NCBI RefSeq assembly: GCF_002811765.1
Contig: NZ_NPDR01000001.1
Coordinates: 930,001-994,000 of the forward strand
Length of the DNA stretch: 64,000 nucleotides
Source of the DNA: Leptospira saintgironsiae
Lineage (GTDB): Bacteria; Spirochaetota; Leptospiria; Leptospirales; Leptospiraceae
Direction: 5' to 3'
Part shown: positions 44,253 through 52,452 of the stretch, in pieces
Numbering within the stretch: position 1 is the stretch's first letter
Layout of the letters: every line of letters begins with the position of its first letter
Position numbers and translations under genes: made by a program
Notes under the pieces: model-generated
What the model was told of the DNA's origin: nothing
Databases searched by the model: none
The model's input: the letters and a program-made list of their open reading frames with translations, nothing else

Positions 44253-45416
44253 CTAAATATCTTCCCTTACACCTTCTGAGATAGAGAATTTATAGATCTT
44301 CGCATTTAGTCCGAATTTTTGGAAATATTCCTTTTCGAATTTGGAGAATAAGGAAGAAGATCTGCCTTCTTTGTCTAAAACTAAGACACAACCTCCAAAT
44401 CCTCCTCCAATCATTCTGGCCCCTAAAGCATATTCAGAACGGAACCATTCTACTATAAAATCTATTTCATCACAGGAGACTTGGAAGTTTTTGGAAAGAG
44501 ATTCATGGCAAGAGTAAAGTTCTTCTCCTACCTTCTCCGCATTTTTATCCTTTAAGGAGCGGATAACGTTTTGGGCTCTGGATCTTTCTCCCAAAATATG
44601 AGTGGCTCTTTTAAATTCAGCCGGAGTCAGCTCTGCTTTTTCGATTAAAGAGAAGTCTGCTTGGCTTAATGTTCGAACCTCTGGAGAAATTTTATTACAT
44701 TTTGAAGTCGCGGATTCTACTTCCTTTCTTCTGTCATTGTATTCACTTTCTTTTAGGCTATGTGGAACATTAGAATCGATCAGATAGAATTCATAACCAG
44801 GAAGATCTAAATTGTGATAAGAATATTCTAATGTTTCTGTATTCAAAGAAATACAAGAAGAAGGTTTAGCCACTGCGATCACGAACTGGTCCATGATCCC
44901 GCAGTTAACACCTACAAAATGATTTTCCGCGGCTTGAGCGAGTACCGCAATCTTCTCCTTGCTAATATCCCAGTTGAAAATTTTAGAAAGCGCAAATGTT
45001 ACTCCAACTTCTACAGCAGCAGAAGAAGAAAGTCCTGCGCCTTGGGGGATGTTTCCTGTAAAAGCAAGATCGAAACCTTCTACCCTTAATCCTAACTTTA
45101 GAGCCTCTGAGATGACTCCTAAGATATAATTTGCCCAAGGTTTTTCTTCCGAGTAGGTAAGTTCTTTTGTTACAAATTCGGATTTAAAATCCAAGGAATA
45201 CAATCTGAATGTTCCGAGTCCGTTTGTTCGGATTGCAAAATGCGTTCTGAAATCGATTGCAGCAGGGAATACCAGACCACCTGCGTAATCCACATGTTCC
45301 CCTATGATATTCACCCTGCCTGGAGCGGAGAAAAAACGAATTGGGCCAAGGTTCGGCGCGTCCGGAAAAATATTGGATAGAGAAGAGGAAAGATTCTCTC
45401 GGATAGAAAGAGTCAT
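44253..45416 (-). CDS. galK: Galactokinase
   Basis: A 387-residue GHMP kinase that phosphorylates galactose at C1. The galactokinase signature GRVNIIGEHVDYAGGLVFPA is near residue 35. The ATP-binding PQGAGLSSSAAVEVGV and the C-terminal GGGFGGCVLVL are intact. NCGIMDQFVIAVA carries the catalytic aspartate. Length is standard. It stands alone on the minus strand, with no other Leloir genes nearby. Confidence 0.95.
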   Translation of the reverse strand: MTLSIRENLSSSLSNIFPDAPNLGPIRFFSAPGRVNIIGEHVDYAGGLVFPAAIDFRTHFAIRTNGLGTFRLYSLDFKSEFVTKELTYSEEKPWANYILGVISEALKLGLRVEGFDLAFTGNIPQGAGLSSSAAVEVGVTFALSKIFNWDISKEKIAVLAQAAENHFVGVNCGIMDQFVIAVAKPSSCISLNTETLEYSYHNLDLPGYEFYLIDSNVPHSLKESEYNDRRKEVESATSKCNKISPEVRTLSQADFSLIEKAELTPAEFKRATHILGERSRAQNVIRSLKDKNAEKVGEELYSCHESLSKNFQVSCDEIDFIVEWFRSEYALGARMIGGGFGGCVLVLDKEGRSSSLFSKFEKEYFQKFGLNAKIYKFSISEGVREDI

Positions 45417-45551
45417 TCTGGAAAATAAAATCTAAGTCTGAATACTTACAAGGGATTTTGGAAATTTAGAACATTGAATTATTTCGTTTTTCCTTGCTAT
45501 TCCAATTAACATAAGTAATTTGTCTCGGATGTCCGATTTTGAGGAATACCG

Positions 45552-46892
45552 ATGGCCTTTTCTTTAGAAATAAACGATAGATTTGCCTCGGAATTTGCAG
45601 ATCCTAAAACCTATGAGCTCTTATTAAAAGAGTCAGGCATTGCGTTACAAAATCTTCTCTCTGGAAAATCCCCCGGCTCCGAATTTTTAGGCTGGGTCAG
45701 ACTTCCTCAGGAGACCCAAAGAATAGAATTAGATATAATTCATTCTGAAGCCCAAAGACTCAGAAAACAATCTGAGACGATTGTTGTGATCGGGATTGGA
45801 GGTTCTTACTTAGGAGCCAAGGCAGTTATCGAAGCTTCTAAACCTTATTTCAAGACTCCAAGTTTAGGATCACCTGAGATCGTTTATGCGGGACATCATT
45901 TAGATGCACGTTATCATTCAGAACTTTTAGAATATTTAGAGAATAAAGAATTCTCGATCAATGTGGTTTCTAAGTCGGGAACTACTACTGAACCTGCTTT
46001 GGCATTTCGTTTACTATGGGATCTTGCCAAAAAAAAATACGGCGCAAAAGCAAAAGATAGAATAGTTGCTACGACTGATAGTTCCAAAGGTGCTTTGCGA
46101 AAAATGTCGGATGAGTTAGGGTTTACAACCTTCTCTATTCCGGATAACGTAGGCGGAAGATATTCAGTTCTAACACCTGTCGGACTTTTTCCAATTGCGG
46201 CCGCTGGAGTAGACATATTTTCTTTTTGGGAAGGGTTTTCAGAAGCTGCCGACTTTTTGATTTCGGAAACTTCTCCGCATAAAAATACGGCATGTATTTA
46301 TTCGGCTTACAGAAATCTATTTTATAGATCCGGAAAGAAGATAGAAGTAATCGCAAATTATAATCCTTCTATCCGAACTCTAACCGAGTGGTGGAAACAA
46401 TTATTCGGAGAAAGTGAAGGTAAAGAAGGTAAGGGTATTTTTCCTGCTTCTGTGGAACTGACTACCGATCTACATTCTCTTGGGCAGTATCTGCAAGAAG
46501 GGGAACGTAATATTTTCGAGACCGTCCTTTATTCCAAAAATACTGGTGCAAAGGTTTTGGTTCCCAAGGACTCAGACGACTTGGATGGACTCAACTTTTT
46601 AGCTTCTAAAAACTTAGAAGAAGTAAACTTACAGGCTTTTCTTGGCACTTTAGTAGCGCACTCGGAAGGTCGGATACCATGTTTGGAGATTTTGTTTCCG
46701 GATACTGGGCCAAGAAGCCTAGGCCAAATAATGTATTTTTTTGAATTAGCCTGCGGAGTTTCGGGGAATGTACTGGGTGTAAACCCGTTTGATCAGCCTG
46801 GAGTAGAGGCTTATAAGAAAAATATGTTCGCATTACTCGGAAAACCAGGTTTTGAAAATTTAAGAGAGTCTCTTCGCAAAAAAGGAGTCTAA
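45552..46892 (+). CDS. pgi: Glucose-6-phosphate isomerase
   Basis: A 446-residue isomerase interconverting glucose-6-phosphate and fructose-6-phosphate. [17 protein letters not shown] binds the sugar phosphate. [17 protein letters not shown] is the SIS-fold phosphate loop. The end [20 protein letters not shown] carries the conserved lysine. Length matches the shorter, Firmicute-type family. It is divergent from galK, 135 bases away. A weak AGAAG-ATT-CTTCT hairpin follows the stop. Confidence 0.96.
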   Translation: MAFSLEINDRFASEFADPKTYELLLKESGIALQNLLSGKSPGSEFLGWVRLPQETQRIELDIIHSEAQRLRKQSETIVVIGIGGSYLGAKAVIEASKPYFKTPSLGSPEIVYAGHHLDARYHSELLEYLENKEFSINVVSKSGTTTEPALAFRLLWDLAKKKYGAKAKDRIVATTDSSKGALRKMSDELGFTTFSIPDNVGGRYSVLTPVGLFPIAAAGVDIFSFWEGFSEAADFLISETSPHKNTACIYSAYRNLFYRSGKKIEVIANYNPSIRTLTEWWKQLFGESEGKEGKGIFPASVELTTDLHSLGQYLQEGERNIFETVLYSKNTGAKVLVPKDSDDLDGLNFLASKNLEEVNLQAFLGTLVAHSEGRIPCLEILFPDTGPRSLGQIMYFFELACGVSGNVLGVNPFDQPGVEAYKKNMFALLGKPGFENLRESLRKKGV

Positions 46893-46996
46893 GCTAGAAG
46901 ATTCTTCTTTGGATTGATCGGTTTTTCACTTATCATTTCGAAAAGGTTTTCTAAAAGCTTGACAGAGATTCGTTCAGGTTTCGGATTAGATTCAGT

Positions 46997-47338
46997 ATGG
47001 TCCTAAGAGGAAAAAAACTAAGGTTCGTTTCGGCTTCCTTAGCCTTATTTACTCTATTATTCTTTATCCATTCAGGACCATCCAACAGCCCTTATCCCGG
47101 GAAGAAGTCCGACCAATCACAAATAATCATCGGACAAGAGACCGATATAGAAGAATTAAGCGATCTCGCCGAAACCTCCGATCCTTCGGAAACGGTTTGG
47201 GGAGATTTTTTAACTTCTGAGGTAAACACTCCAGGTCTCTCTAACTCAAACCCTTCCCGCCAGGATAGGTTTCAATTTCTACACAATAAATTATTATCTC
47301 AGCATCTGCTGAATATTCCTCCACCATCTATCTCCTAA
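46997..47338 (+). CDS. Hypothetical secreted or anchored protein, 113 residues
   Basis: Not recognised. A basic N-terminus followed by SASLALFTLLFFIHSG looks like a signal anchor or signal peptide without a clear cleavage site. The rest is Ser/Asp/Glu-rich and low in order (ETDIEELSDLAETSDPSETV). The start ATG lacks a clear Shine-Dalgarno, and the extracytoplasmic location is inferred. A hairpin with a T-run follows at 47479-47528. Confidence 0.5.
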   Translation: MVLRGKKLRFVSASLALFTLLFFIHSGPSNSPYPGKKSDQSQIIIGQETDIEELSDLAETSDPSETVWGDFLTSEVNTPGLSNSNPSRQDRFQFLHNKLLSQHLLNIPPPSIS

Positions 47339-47478
47339 TCTAAGCTTCGAAAGCCAGTCATGGCCTAACTAGCCGTACTCCGCTTTCTTTAGCTAAGCGT
47401 TATCTAGTTTCGCGCTCAAAATAGAATTTTCGGAGATCACATCGTAATATTTTCCCATCCAATATAGCACCAATTTAG

Positions 47479-47528
47479 CCGGTCCCAGGTCTTGGGCTTA
47501 GGCCCTTCTCCGGGGACCGGTTCCTTTT
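47479..47528 (+). terminator. Long branched hairpin with T-run
   Basis: CCGGTCCC (47479-47486) pairs with GGGACCGG (47513-47520). An inner GGGC...GCCC stem (47494-47505) folds in between, and TTCCTTTTT follows. It ends transcription of the upstream gene or of a short RNA in 47339-47530. Confidence 0.65.
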
Positions 47529-47610
47529 TCAATCTCAGATCTATAAAAAAAGGCAGACACGGACCCCAATCTCCCGATACTTTTGCGGGGAGCCAGAACT
47601 CCGTAAGCGG

Positions 47611-48510
47611 ATGGAAATAGAATTAGCCAAAAAGGAACGTTTGATCCGAGGGATGGAACTCGGAAAAAAGATCGTCCTTCACGGAGTGGTACTTTCCGAA
47701 TATTATAAATCCAACGTGGAGAATTATCTTCGGTTCTGTTTGGAATATTACCAAAAGACTGATATTCTTCCTCCTTCTCTTTCTCTCATTTATTCCCTAT
47801 TAGAAATGGCCTTTAAGGAAAATTGTAGGAATTCCTACTTTTTGGAGAAGGGTTGGGATCCTCTTAGTTCAGAATCATTAACCGAAAGAGAAGCTGAATT
47901 CGAGACAAGCTGGGACTTCTCGGATCCATTAAAATTAAAGAATAGATTAAAAGGAGAAGGTTCCGTACTTAGGACCACCATCCACCATTCGGGTTCAGGA
48001 GTTTCTTTAGAGATCGCAAATTTAGCTCCTATTACCTCTGAAGCAGAAGAAGCGCTAACAGAATATCTTTCCAGAGCAAAGTCCTACCAAGATCTTTCAG
48101 AATACTACGAAGATTATCCTTTCGATGAAGAAGGAAGAGAAATCGGCATAGCATTAGCAATATTACAATTTAAGGAAATAGGATTGGATCCTAATCTTCT
48201 TAGATTTGATACTATGGAAGGAGAGCATGTTTTCAGATTAGAGATCAGTTTTGGTGAGGAATATCTTTCTCTTAGGACCAAATTGGAAAATGATGAAGAT
48301 GTTCGACCTTTTCGGTTCCATTCCCAAGCGGAGAAGGATGGGGAAACAATTTCTCCTTGGAAGATATCAGTTTGTAAGATCTGCGGAAGAACTGTGGATG
48401 ATAGGATCTTCTTCCATACTATTCCTGCTGATGTTGTCGCAAAAGCAAAAGATCTTCCATTTACGGAAGAAGTTTGTGCTTGGTGTTTGTCTGGCTATTT
48501 GAAGTTATAG
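47611..48510 (+). CDS. Degenerate GHKL-like domain protein with C-terminal zinc ribbon
   Basis: A 299-residue protein. The region about 55-245 recalls a histidine-kinase-like ATPase: SLIYSLLEMAFKENCRN (N-box position), VSLEIANLAPITSEAEEALT, YEDYPFDEEGREIGIALAIL (the G2-like turn) and a final strand. Key glycines and the catalytic Asn look altered, so ATP binding is doubtful. The last 50 residues carry CKICGRTVDDR and CAWC, a four-cysteine zinc ribbon. Function is unknown. The family assignment is inference from residue pattern. Confidence 0.5.
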   Translation: MEIELAKKERLIRGMELGKKIVLHGVVLSEYYKSNVENYLRFCLEYYQKTDILPPSLSLIYSLLEMAFKENCRNSYFLEKGWDPLSSESLTEREAEFETSWDFSDPLKLKNRLKGEGSVLRTTIHHSGSGVSLEIANLAPITSEAEEALTEYLSRAKSYQDLSEYYEDYPFDEEGREIGIALAILQFKEIGLDPNLLRFDTMEGEHVFRLEISFGEEYLSLRTKLENDEDVRPFRFHSQAEKDGETISPWKISVCKICGRTVDDRIFFHTIPADVVAKAKDLPFTEEVCAWCLSGYLKL

Positions 48511-48545
48511 ATCAGGCTGCATCGCATAAAGTTTATTATAAAATT

Positions 48546-49157
48546 ATGATTCAATCTACCTATTACCCTCCTAAACCTATACATCTTTCCGGAGATCGTG
48601 TGGAACTTGTACCTCTTGGTTTAGAGCATACTGATGCATTGACAGAAGCTCTGCATGATGGAGATCTTTGGAAACTTTGGTACACAAATATTCCGGAACC
48701 GGAAAGAATGAGTGCCTGGATCCAAAAAGCTTTAGAAGAACAAGAAGCAGGGCTCTCTCTTCCATTTGCAGTTATCCGAAAAGAAGATTCAAAACTTTTA
48801 GGAACTACAAGATATTTGAATATAGAAAAGGACGCTCGAAGATTGGAGATAGGAGCAACATGGTATCCTAAAGCAGTTCAAAAAACTTTTGTAAATACAG
48901 AATGTAAACTTTTACTTTTGGAACATGCCTTTGAAACTTTGGGTTGTATCGCAGTGGAATTCAGGACCCATATAATGAACCTATCATCTAGGAAAGCGAT
49001 AGAAAGATTAGGAGCAAAACTGGATGGGATACTCAGAAATCATCGAATTAGCAAAAACGGCACTCTAAGAGATACCGTCGTTTACAGTATTACGAAAGAA
49101 GAATGGCCTACAGTAAGAGGAAATCTTTTGTTTAAACTGGGAAAACCGCAGGTTTAA
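48546..49157 (+). CDS. GNAT-family acetyltransferase (RimJ-like)
   Basis: A 203-residue GNAT of the RimJ/RimL type. VELVPLGLEHTDALTEAL opens it. The core is FAVIRKEDSKLLGTTRYLNI, RLEIGATWYPKAVQKTFVN and EFRTHIMNLSSRKAIERLGA, with the C-terminal RNHRISKNGTLRDTVVYSI. RimJ-type enzymes acetylate N-termini, tRNA-linked residues or drugs; the substrate here is unknown. The ATG at 48546 is preferred, since a longer reading overlaps the preceding gene by 37 bases with no family match. Confidence 0.83.
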   Translation: MIQSTYYPPKPIHLSGDRVELVPLGLEHTDALTEALHDGDLWKLWYTNIPEPERMSAWIQKALEEQEAGLSLPFAVIRKEDSKLLGTTRYLNIEKDARRLEIGATWYPKAVQKTFVNTECKLLLLEHAFETLGCIAVEFRTHIMNLSSRKAIERLGAKLDGILRNHRISKNGTLRDTVVYSITKEEWPTVRGNLLFKLGKPQV

Positions 49158-49169
49158 ACAAATTTAATA

Positions 49170-49748
49170 TTATTTCCAGTTTTCTAAAACTCCATCGATC
49201 ACACCATAGATTTGTGCTTCAGAAGGAGTAAGCCAGAGATCTCTATCTGTATCTCTTTCCACAACTTCTAAAGGTTGACCGGTTCGTTCAGAAACGATCC
49301 GATTGATTTCCTTCTTATCTCTTTCGATCATGGAAGCAAAAATCCCAATATCGGTTGCCTTTGCTTGGTAAGTTCCAGGAACATGAGGTTGGTGTAACAT
49401 GATCCTGCTATGAGGAAATGCGAATCTTTTACCTTTTGTACCTGAAAGAAGAAGTAGTGCACCAAAACTTGCGGCCAATCCCATACATACAGTGCTCACA
49501 TCATTTGGGATCAGATCCATAGTATCCAAAATAGACATACCGGAAGTGTTCGCACCTCCAGGACTATTAATCACAAGTGTGATATCCTTTTCCGCATCTT
49601 GATTAGAAAGAAATAATAAACGTTCTACCACATGTTTTGCAGAAGAATCATCTACCTGTCCCCAAAGAAAAATTTTTCTTTCTTTGAGTTGGTTGTCCTC
49701 CATGCGGAGTCCCGGAAATTGGATTGGTTCTACTAAAGTATCAGTCAT
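49170..49748 (-). CDS. clpP: ATP-dependent Clp protease proteolytic subunit
   Basis: A 192-residue ClpP. The catalytic serine is in VCMGLAASFGALLLLSG, histidine in RIMLHQPHVPG and aspartate in VERDTDRDLWLTPSEA. INSPGGANTSGMSI is the oxyanion-region motif. It is probably one of two or more ClpP paralogues in Leptospira. The ATG at 49748 (MTDTLVEPIQF) is chosen because TTGGAGAATAGA lies just upstream. An in-frame TTG at 49760 is possible. It follows the ECF sigma gene with almost no gap, so the two are co-transcribed. Confidence 0.94.
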   Translation of the reverse strand: MTDTLVEPIQFPGLRMEDNQLKERKIFLWGQVDDSSAKHVVERLLFLSNQDAEKDITLVINSPGGANTSGMSILDTMDLIPNDVSTVCMGLAASFGALLLLSGTKGKRFAFPHSRIMLHQPHVPGTYQAKATDIGIFASMIERDKKEINRIVSERTGQPLEVVERDTDRDLWLTPSEAQIYGVIDGVLENWK

Positions 49749-49760
49749 TCTATTCTCCAA

Positions 49761-50327
49761 TCAGGAAGCGATTGCCATAGGTCCGTGTAGGACTTCCAAC
49801 CAATCTTTTCTGTCCGATTTATTTAAAAGTTGTCTGCGTAATAATTCTCTACTTCTTCTCAAACGGTTTTTCAAATTACCGATTGGGATCCCTGTTTTTT
49901 CAGTGATCTCTTCGTAGCTCATCTCGCCGAAATATCTCAGATTCAAAAGTTGTTTCTCTTCGTTAGGAAGTTCATCCAACGCTTCTAAAACTTCTGTTCT
50001 CCAAGTGTCTCCTGAACGAGGAGCGGCCCTAGTGATCTCAGGATTTAATTCAGTCCCGAGCAGATCTTTTTTTCTTAAGATACGATCGGAATGTTTTAGC
50101 ACCAACCTTCTGAGTAAGAAAGGAAATGCTTCCGGCTGCCGTAACGTTGGAAGAACTTTCCATGCTTCTAAAAATACTTCTTGGCTTAGATCCTCTGCCT
50201 TGGATTGATCTCGGATCCTTTTGATAGCCTGACTACTGACGTATTTTTCGAAACGGGTCATCAACTCCGTCCAAGCCGGTTCTTCTCCTTTGGAAGCTTC
50301 TGTGACTAGTACTTTAAAATCGCGCAT
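49761..50327 (-). CDS. ECF-type RNA polymerase sigma factor
   Basis: A 188-residue sigma-70 family protein with region 2 (about 20-85, AEDLSQEVFLEAWKVLPTL) and region 4 (about 118-170, ALDELPNEEKQLLNLRYFGE and IPIGNLKNRLRRSRELLRRQ). It lacks regions 1 and 3, as expected for ECF factors. No anti-sigma gene is adjacent; the downstream gene is clpP, at essentially zero spacing. That arrangement suggests control of, or by, Clp proteolysis, but it is only an inference. The ATG is at 50327. Confidence 0.87.
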   Translation of the reverse strand: MRDFKVLVTEASKGEEPAWTELMTRFEKYVSSQAIKRIRDQSKAEDLSQEVFLEAWKVLPTLRQPEAFPFLLRRLVLKHSDRILRKKDLLGTELNPEITRAAPRSGDTWRTEVLEALDELPNEEKQLLNLRYFGEMSYEEITEKTGIPIGNLKNRLRRSRELLRRQLLNKSDRKDWLEVLHGPMAIAS

Positions 50328-50441
50328 ATCTGTTAGAAGGTCCCAGTTTGCATTTTGGGGTGTACGGATCTAAACTATTTTTGCATTTTCGGGACTCTTG
50401 ACCTCAGTCTAGATTTTGGTGATTTGCCGCAGATTGCGATG

Positions 50442-50456
50442 TTGGAGCTCCTACAA
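50442..50456. repeat. Diverged copy of the TGTAGGAGTTCCTAC palindrome
   Basis: TTGGAGCTCCTACAA contains the perfect GGAGCTCC core. It matches the copies at 50677 and 50809 at 12 of 14 core positions. Confidence 0.5.
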
Positions 50457-50476
50457 TAGTAAAAATTGGGGCGACT

Positions 50477-50523
50477 CCTGACTTCGTCAGGACCGGGCTC
50501 TTCGCTCCAATCAGCGAAGCCCC
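50477..50523. repeat. Tandem hairpins of a REP-like element
   Basis: CCTGAC-TTC-GTCAGG (50477-50491) is followed within four bases by GGGC..TTCGCT...AGCGAA-GCCC (50495-50523). Paired hairpins of this sort are typical of dispersed intergenic repeats. Confidence 0.55.
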
Positions 50524-50676
50524 ATAACAAATTTTTTAATTCAAAACTTTTTTCCTTACAATGGTGCATCGCCGGATTTCCGCTGCGATCCCTGTCGCTA
50601 TGAAGTTCTATATTCGAGTTTGTTCTTACATTCTTTCTCAGATGCAAGGTTAACGGCATTGGAGAGTGGGGATAGA

Positions 50677-50691
50677 TGTAGGAGTTCCTAC
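50677..50691. repeat. Palindromic repeat TGTAGGAGTTCCTAC, copy 1
   Basis: An interrupted palindrome (GTAGGA/TCCTAC arms) that recurs exactly at 50809-50823. Confidence 0.65.
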
Positions 50692-50808
50692 GGAGATTAG
50701 GGAGCAGAATTCGTTGACGGAGGGAGAATTTTGTGATATGGGGAATGAGCTCTCCCACAAGCCACTCCCCCCAATCCCAAATGCAGGGCGGGGGGCAACT
50801 TTATTTTT

Positions 50809-50823
50809 TGTAGGAGTTCCTAC
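50809..50823. repeat. Palindromic repeat TGTAGGAGTTCCTAC, copy 2
   Basis: Identical over 15 bases to the copy at 50677-50691 and preceded by a T-run. Confidence 0.65.
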
Positions 50824-50855
50824 GACCTCTGACCCGATTTGATTCTTAACCAACT

Positions 50856-50950
50856 CACGCAAAGTTGCGAAGGTTTAGTTCGCAAAGAGTGCACCAAGAT
50901 CACTGAGGGAGTTTGTTATTCTTTAGTGTTCTTATACTCTGTGTGCTCCG
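50856..50950. repeat. Degenerate CGCAAAG...CTCTGTGTGCTC element
   Basis: The stretch has two CGCAAAG words, then ACTGAGG and CTCTGTGTGCTCCG. I recall this word order from repetitive intergenic elements in several environmental bacteria. That recognition is from memory. Confidence 0.4.
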
Positions 50951-51000
50951 TACGAAAATTATGAATAGTCTGAATTCAAGAATGGGAAAAAGTTTAAGAA

Positions 51001-51729
51001 ATGATAATCAACTCCGAACATAGACCTTGGCCAATTCCTAAAAGCAGTTGGAGAATGAAACAGATTTGGCATGATCTATTATTTATCCATTGGCCTTTGC
51101 CGATCTCAATGATCCGACCATTTGTTCCTAAACGTTTAGAAATTGATACATTCGAAAACCAAACTTGGATTGGAGTAGTGCCATTTCATATGAGCGGAAT
51201 CAGAATGAAAGGTTTGCCTGTAATGCCGATCGCTTCTCGTTTTCCCGAAATTAATGTTAGAGTGTATGTTACTTTAGATGGAAAACCTGGAGTATATTTT
51301 TTCAGCTTAGATGCGGAGAGCTGGCTAGCAGTAAAAGTTGCGAGGGCATTTTATCATCTTCCTTATTATCTGGCGAATTTAGAGGTTACTGAAAAGGAAA
51401 ATAGGATTTTGTATCAATCCCAAAGGACTTCTTCTAATGGTAGGTTTTGTTTTCAGGCGGAATATGGAGCGACTTCGGATGTTTTTCAGGCTAAGAAGGG
51501 GAGCCTGGATTATTGGTTAACTGAAAGATATTGTTTATATTCTAATAATAAAAATTCTTTATATAGATGTGAAATTTTGCATAAGCCTTGGCCTCTACAA
51601 AAAGCGGATGCAAACATTATCCAGAATACAATGGCTGATATAGAGGGGATTCGCCTTCCGGATATAAAACCGATATATCATTTTTCTAAAAAAACAGAAG
51701 TATTGACCTGGGGTTTAGAAAAAGTTTAA
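51001..51729 (+). CDS. DUF2071 (YqjF-like) protein
   Basis: A 242-residue cytoplasmic protein of the DUF2071 family. WHDLLFIHWPLPISMIRPFV and TWIGVVPFHMSGIRMKGLP are the family's N-terminal motifs. FPEINVRVYV, GVYFFSLDAESWLAVKVAR and the W-P motif near the end also fit. The fold is acetoacetate decarboxylase-like and the reaction is unknown. It is convergent with the MurU-like gene, overlapping by 4 bases. The ATG gives MIINSEHRPW. Confidence 0.83.
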   Translation: MIINSEHRPWPIPKSSWRMKQIWHDLLFIHWPLPISMIRPFVPKRLEIDTFENQTWIGVVPFHMSGIRMKGLPVMPIASRFPEINVRVYVTLDGKPGVYFFSLDAESWLAVKVARAFYHLPYYLANLEVTEKENRILYQSQRTSSNGRFCFQAEYGATSDVFQAKKGSLDYWLTERYCLYSNNKNSLYRCEILHKPWPLQKADANIIQNTMADIEGIRLPDIKPIYHFSKKTEVLTWGLEKV

Positions 51730-52451
51730 GAAGATATCCTACCTCTAAACTCAACCCAATCGCTCGAAAGCCGGTCCGAAAAATCAGTGTCCTTGTATTT
51801 CTCGTAAAACTGTTTTTCACCTAGATCCAGAAACGTGCCCGGGAAAATTTTCCCACCCAGGCGGTTTTGAGAAGAAAGTTTACGGAATGTATCTGCAAGA
51901 TCATAAGGTTTGTTAGGTTCTAGATCAGAAAGACATTCTGCCTTCATCCAGGAAAGTCCCAGATAAAAATATCCGCCTGTTGTAAATTGGACCATGTCGT
52001 CATACAAACTGAGTCCTGTGTAATTCGCATTTTCCGGAATTTTAGATAAATATAATATACAATCGAATCTCTCTTGGTCTTTTTCGTTTGGCCAAGGAGT
52101 AAAATCTGGTTTTGGAAAAAGAATAAAATCGGGATTTAAGACTAAGAAGTTATCTTTCAAATCCCAAAATTTTTCGATTCCTGTGCGAATCCCTCCACCA
52201 GTTCCTAAAATTTCGGGAGTTTCTTGGGAAAAGTGTAATTGAGGATCTTTAAAATCTTTTAGCTCTTCTTGTATTTTTTCCCCGAAATAATGCAGATTGA
52301 GGATGCCGTCTTCCACGCCCCAGGACTTAGCATGGAAGAGAGAATAATAGATAAGAGGAATATTATTTATTTTTAATAGCGGTTTAGGAAGAGACTTGGT
52401 CCATTCTCCCATCCTGGTTCCGAAACCTGCACATGGAAAGAATGCTTTCAT
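51726..52451 (-). CDS. MurU-like nucleotidyltransferase
   Basis: A 241-residue sugar-1-phosphate nucleotidyltransferase. The nucleotide-binding opening MKAFFPCAGFGTRMGEWTKS and the phosphate loop PKPLLKINNIPLIYYSL are typical. EILGTGGGIRTGI matches the ETGGGI motif of MurU, the N-acetylmuramate-1-phosphate uridylyltransferase. The metal-binding aspartate is in VLNPDFILF. It follows the kinase at 52453-53442 by one base, the AmgK-MurU order of the Pseudomonas peptidoglycan recycling bypass. The exact sugar is inferred from this pairing. Confidence 0.78.
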   Translation of the reverse strand: MKAFFPCAGFGTRMGEWTKSLPKPLLKINNIPLIYYSLFHAKSWGVEDGILNLHYFGEKIQEELKDFKDPQLHFSQETPEILGTGGGIRTGIEKFWDLKDNFLVLNPDFILFPKPDFTPWPNEKDQERFDCILYLSKIPENANYTGLSLYDDMVQFTTGGYFYLGLSWMKAECLSDLEPNKPYDLADTFRKLSSQNRLGGKIFPGTFLDLGEKQFYEKYKDTDFSDRLSSDWVEFRGRISS

Positions 52452-52452
52452 T

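Larger units (their letters stand above)
50328..51000. other. 673-base non-coding region rich in short palindromes
   Basis: I see no convincing gene. The region contains two exact copies of TGTAGGAGTTCCTAC (50677-50691, 50809-50823) and a diverged copy at 50442-50456. It also holds a CCTGAC-TTC-GTCAGG hairpin (50477-50491) and a hairpin of GGGC..TTCGCT with AGCGAA-GCCC (50495-50523). From about 50856 there is a CGCAAAG-rich stretch ending in CTCTGTGTGCTCCG. Short translations across it contain many basic and Cys/Ser residues and are probably spurious. Confidence 0.7.

Noticed and set aside
50375..50862. Two minus-strand frames in the repeat region
   Set aside because: They translate hairpins and palindromes; residues are basic and Ser/Arg-rich as expected from repeats, so probably not genes.
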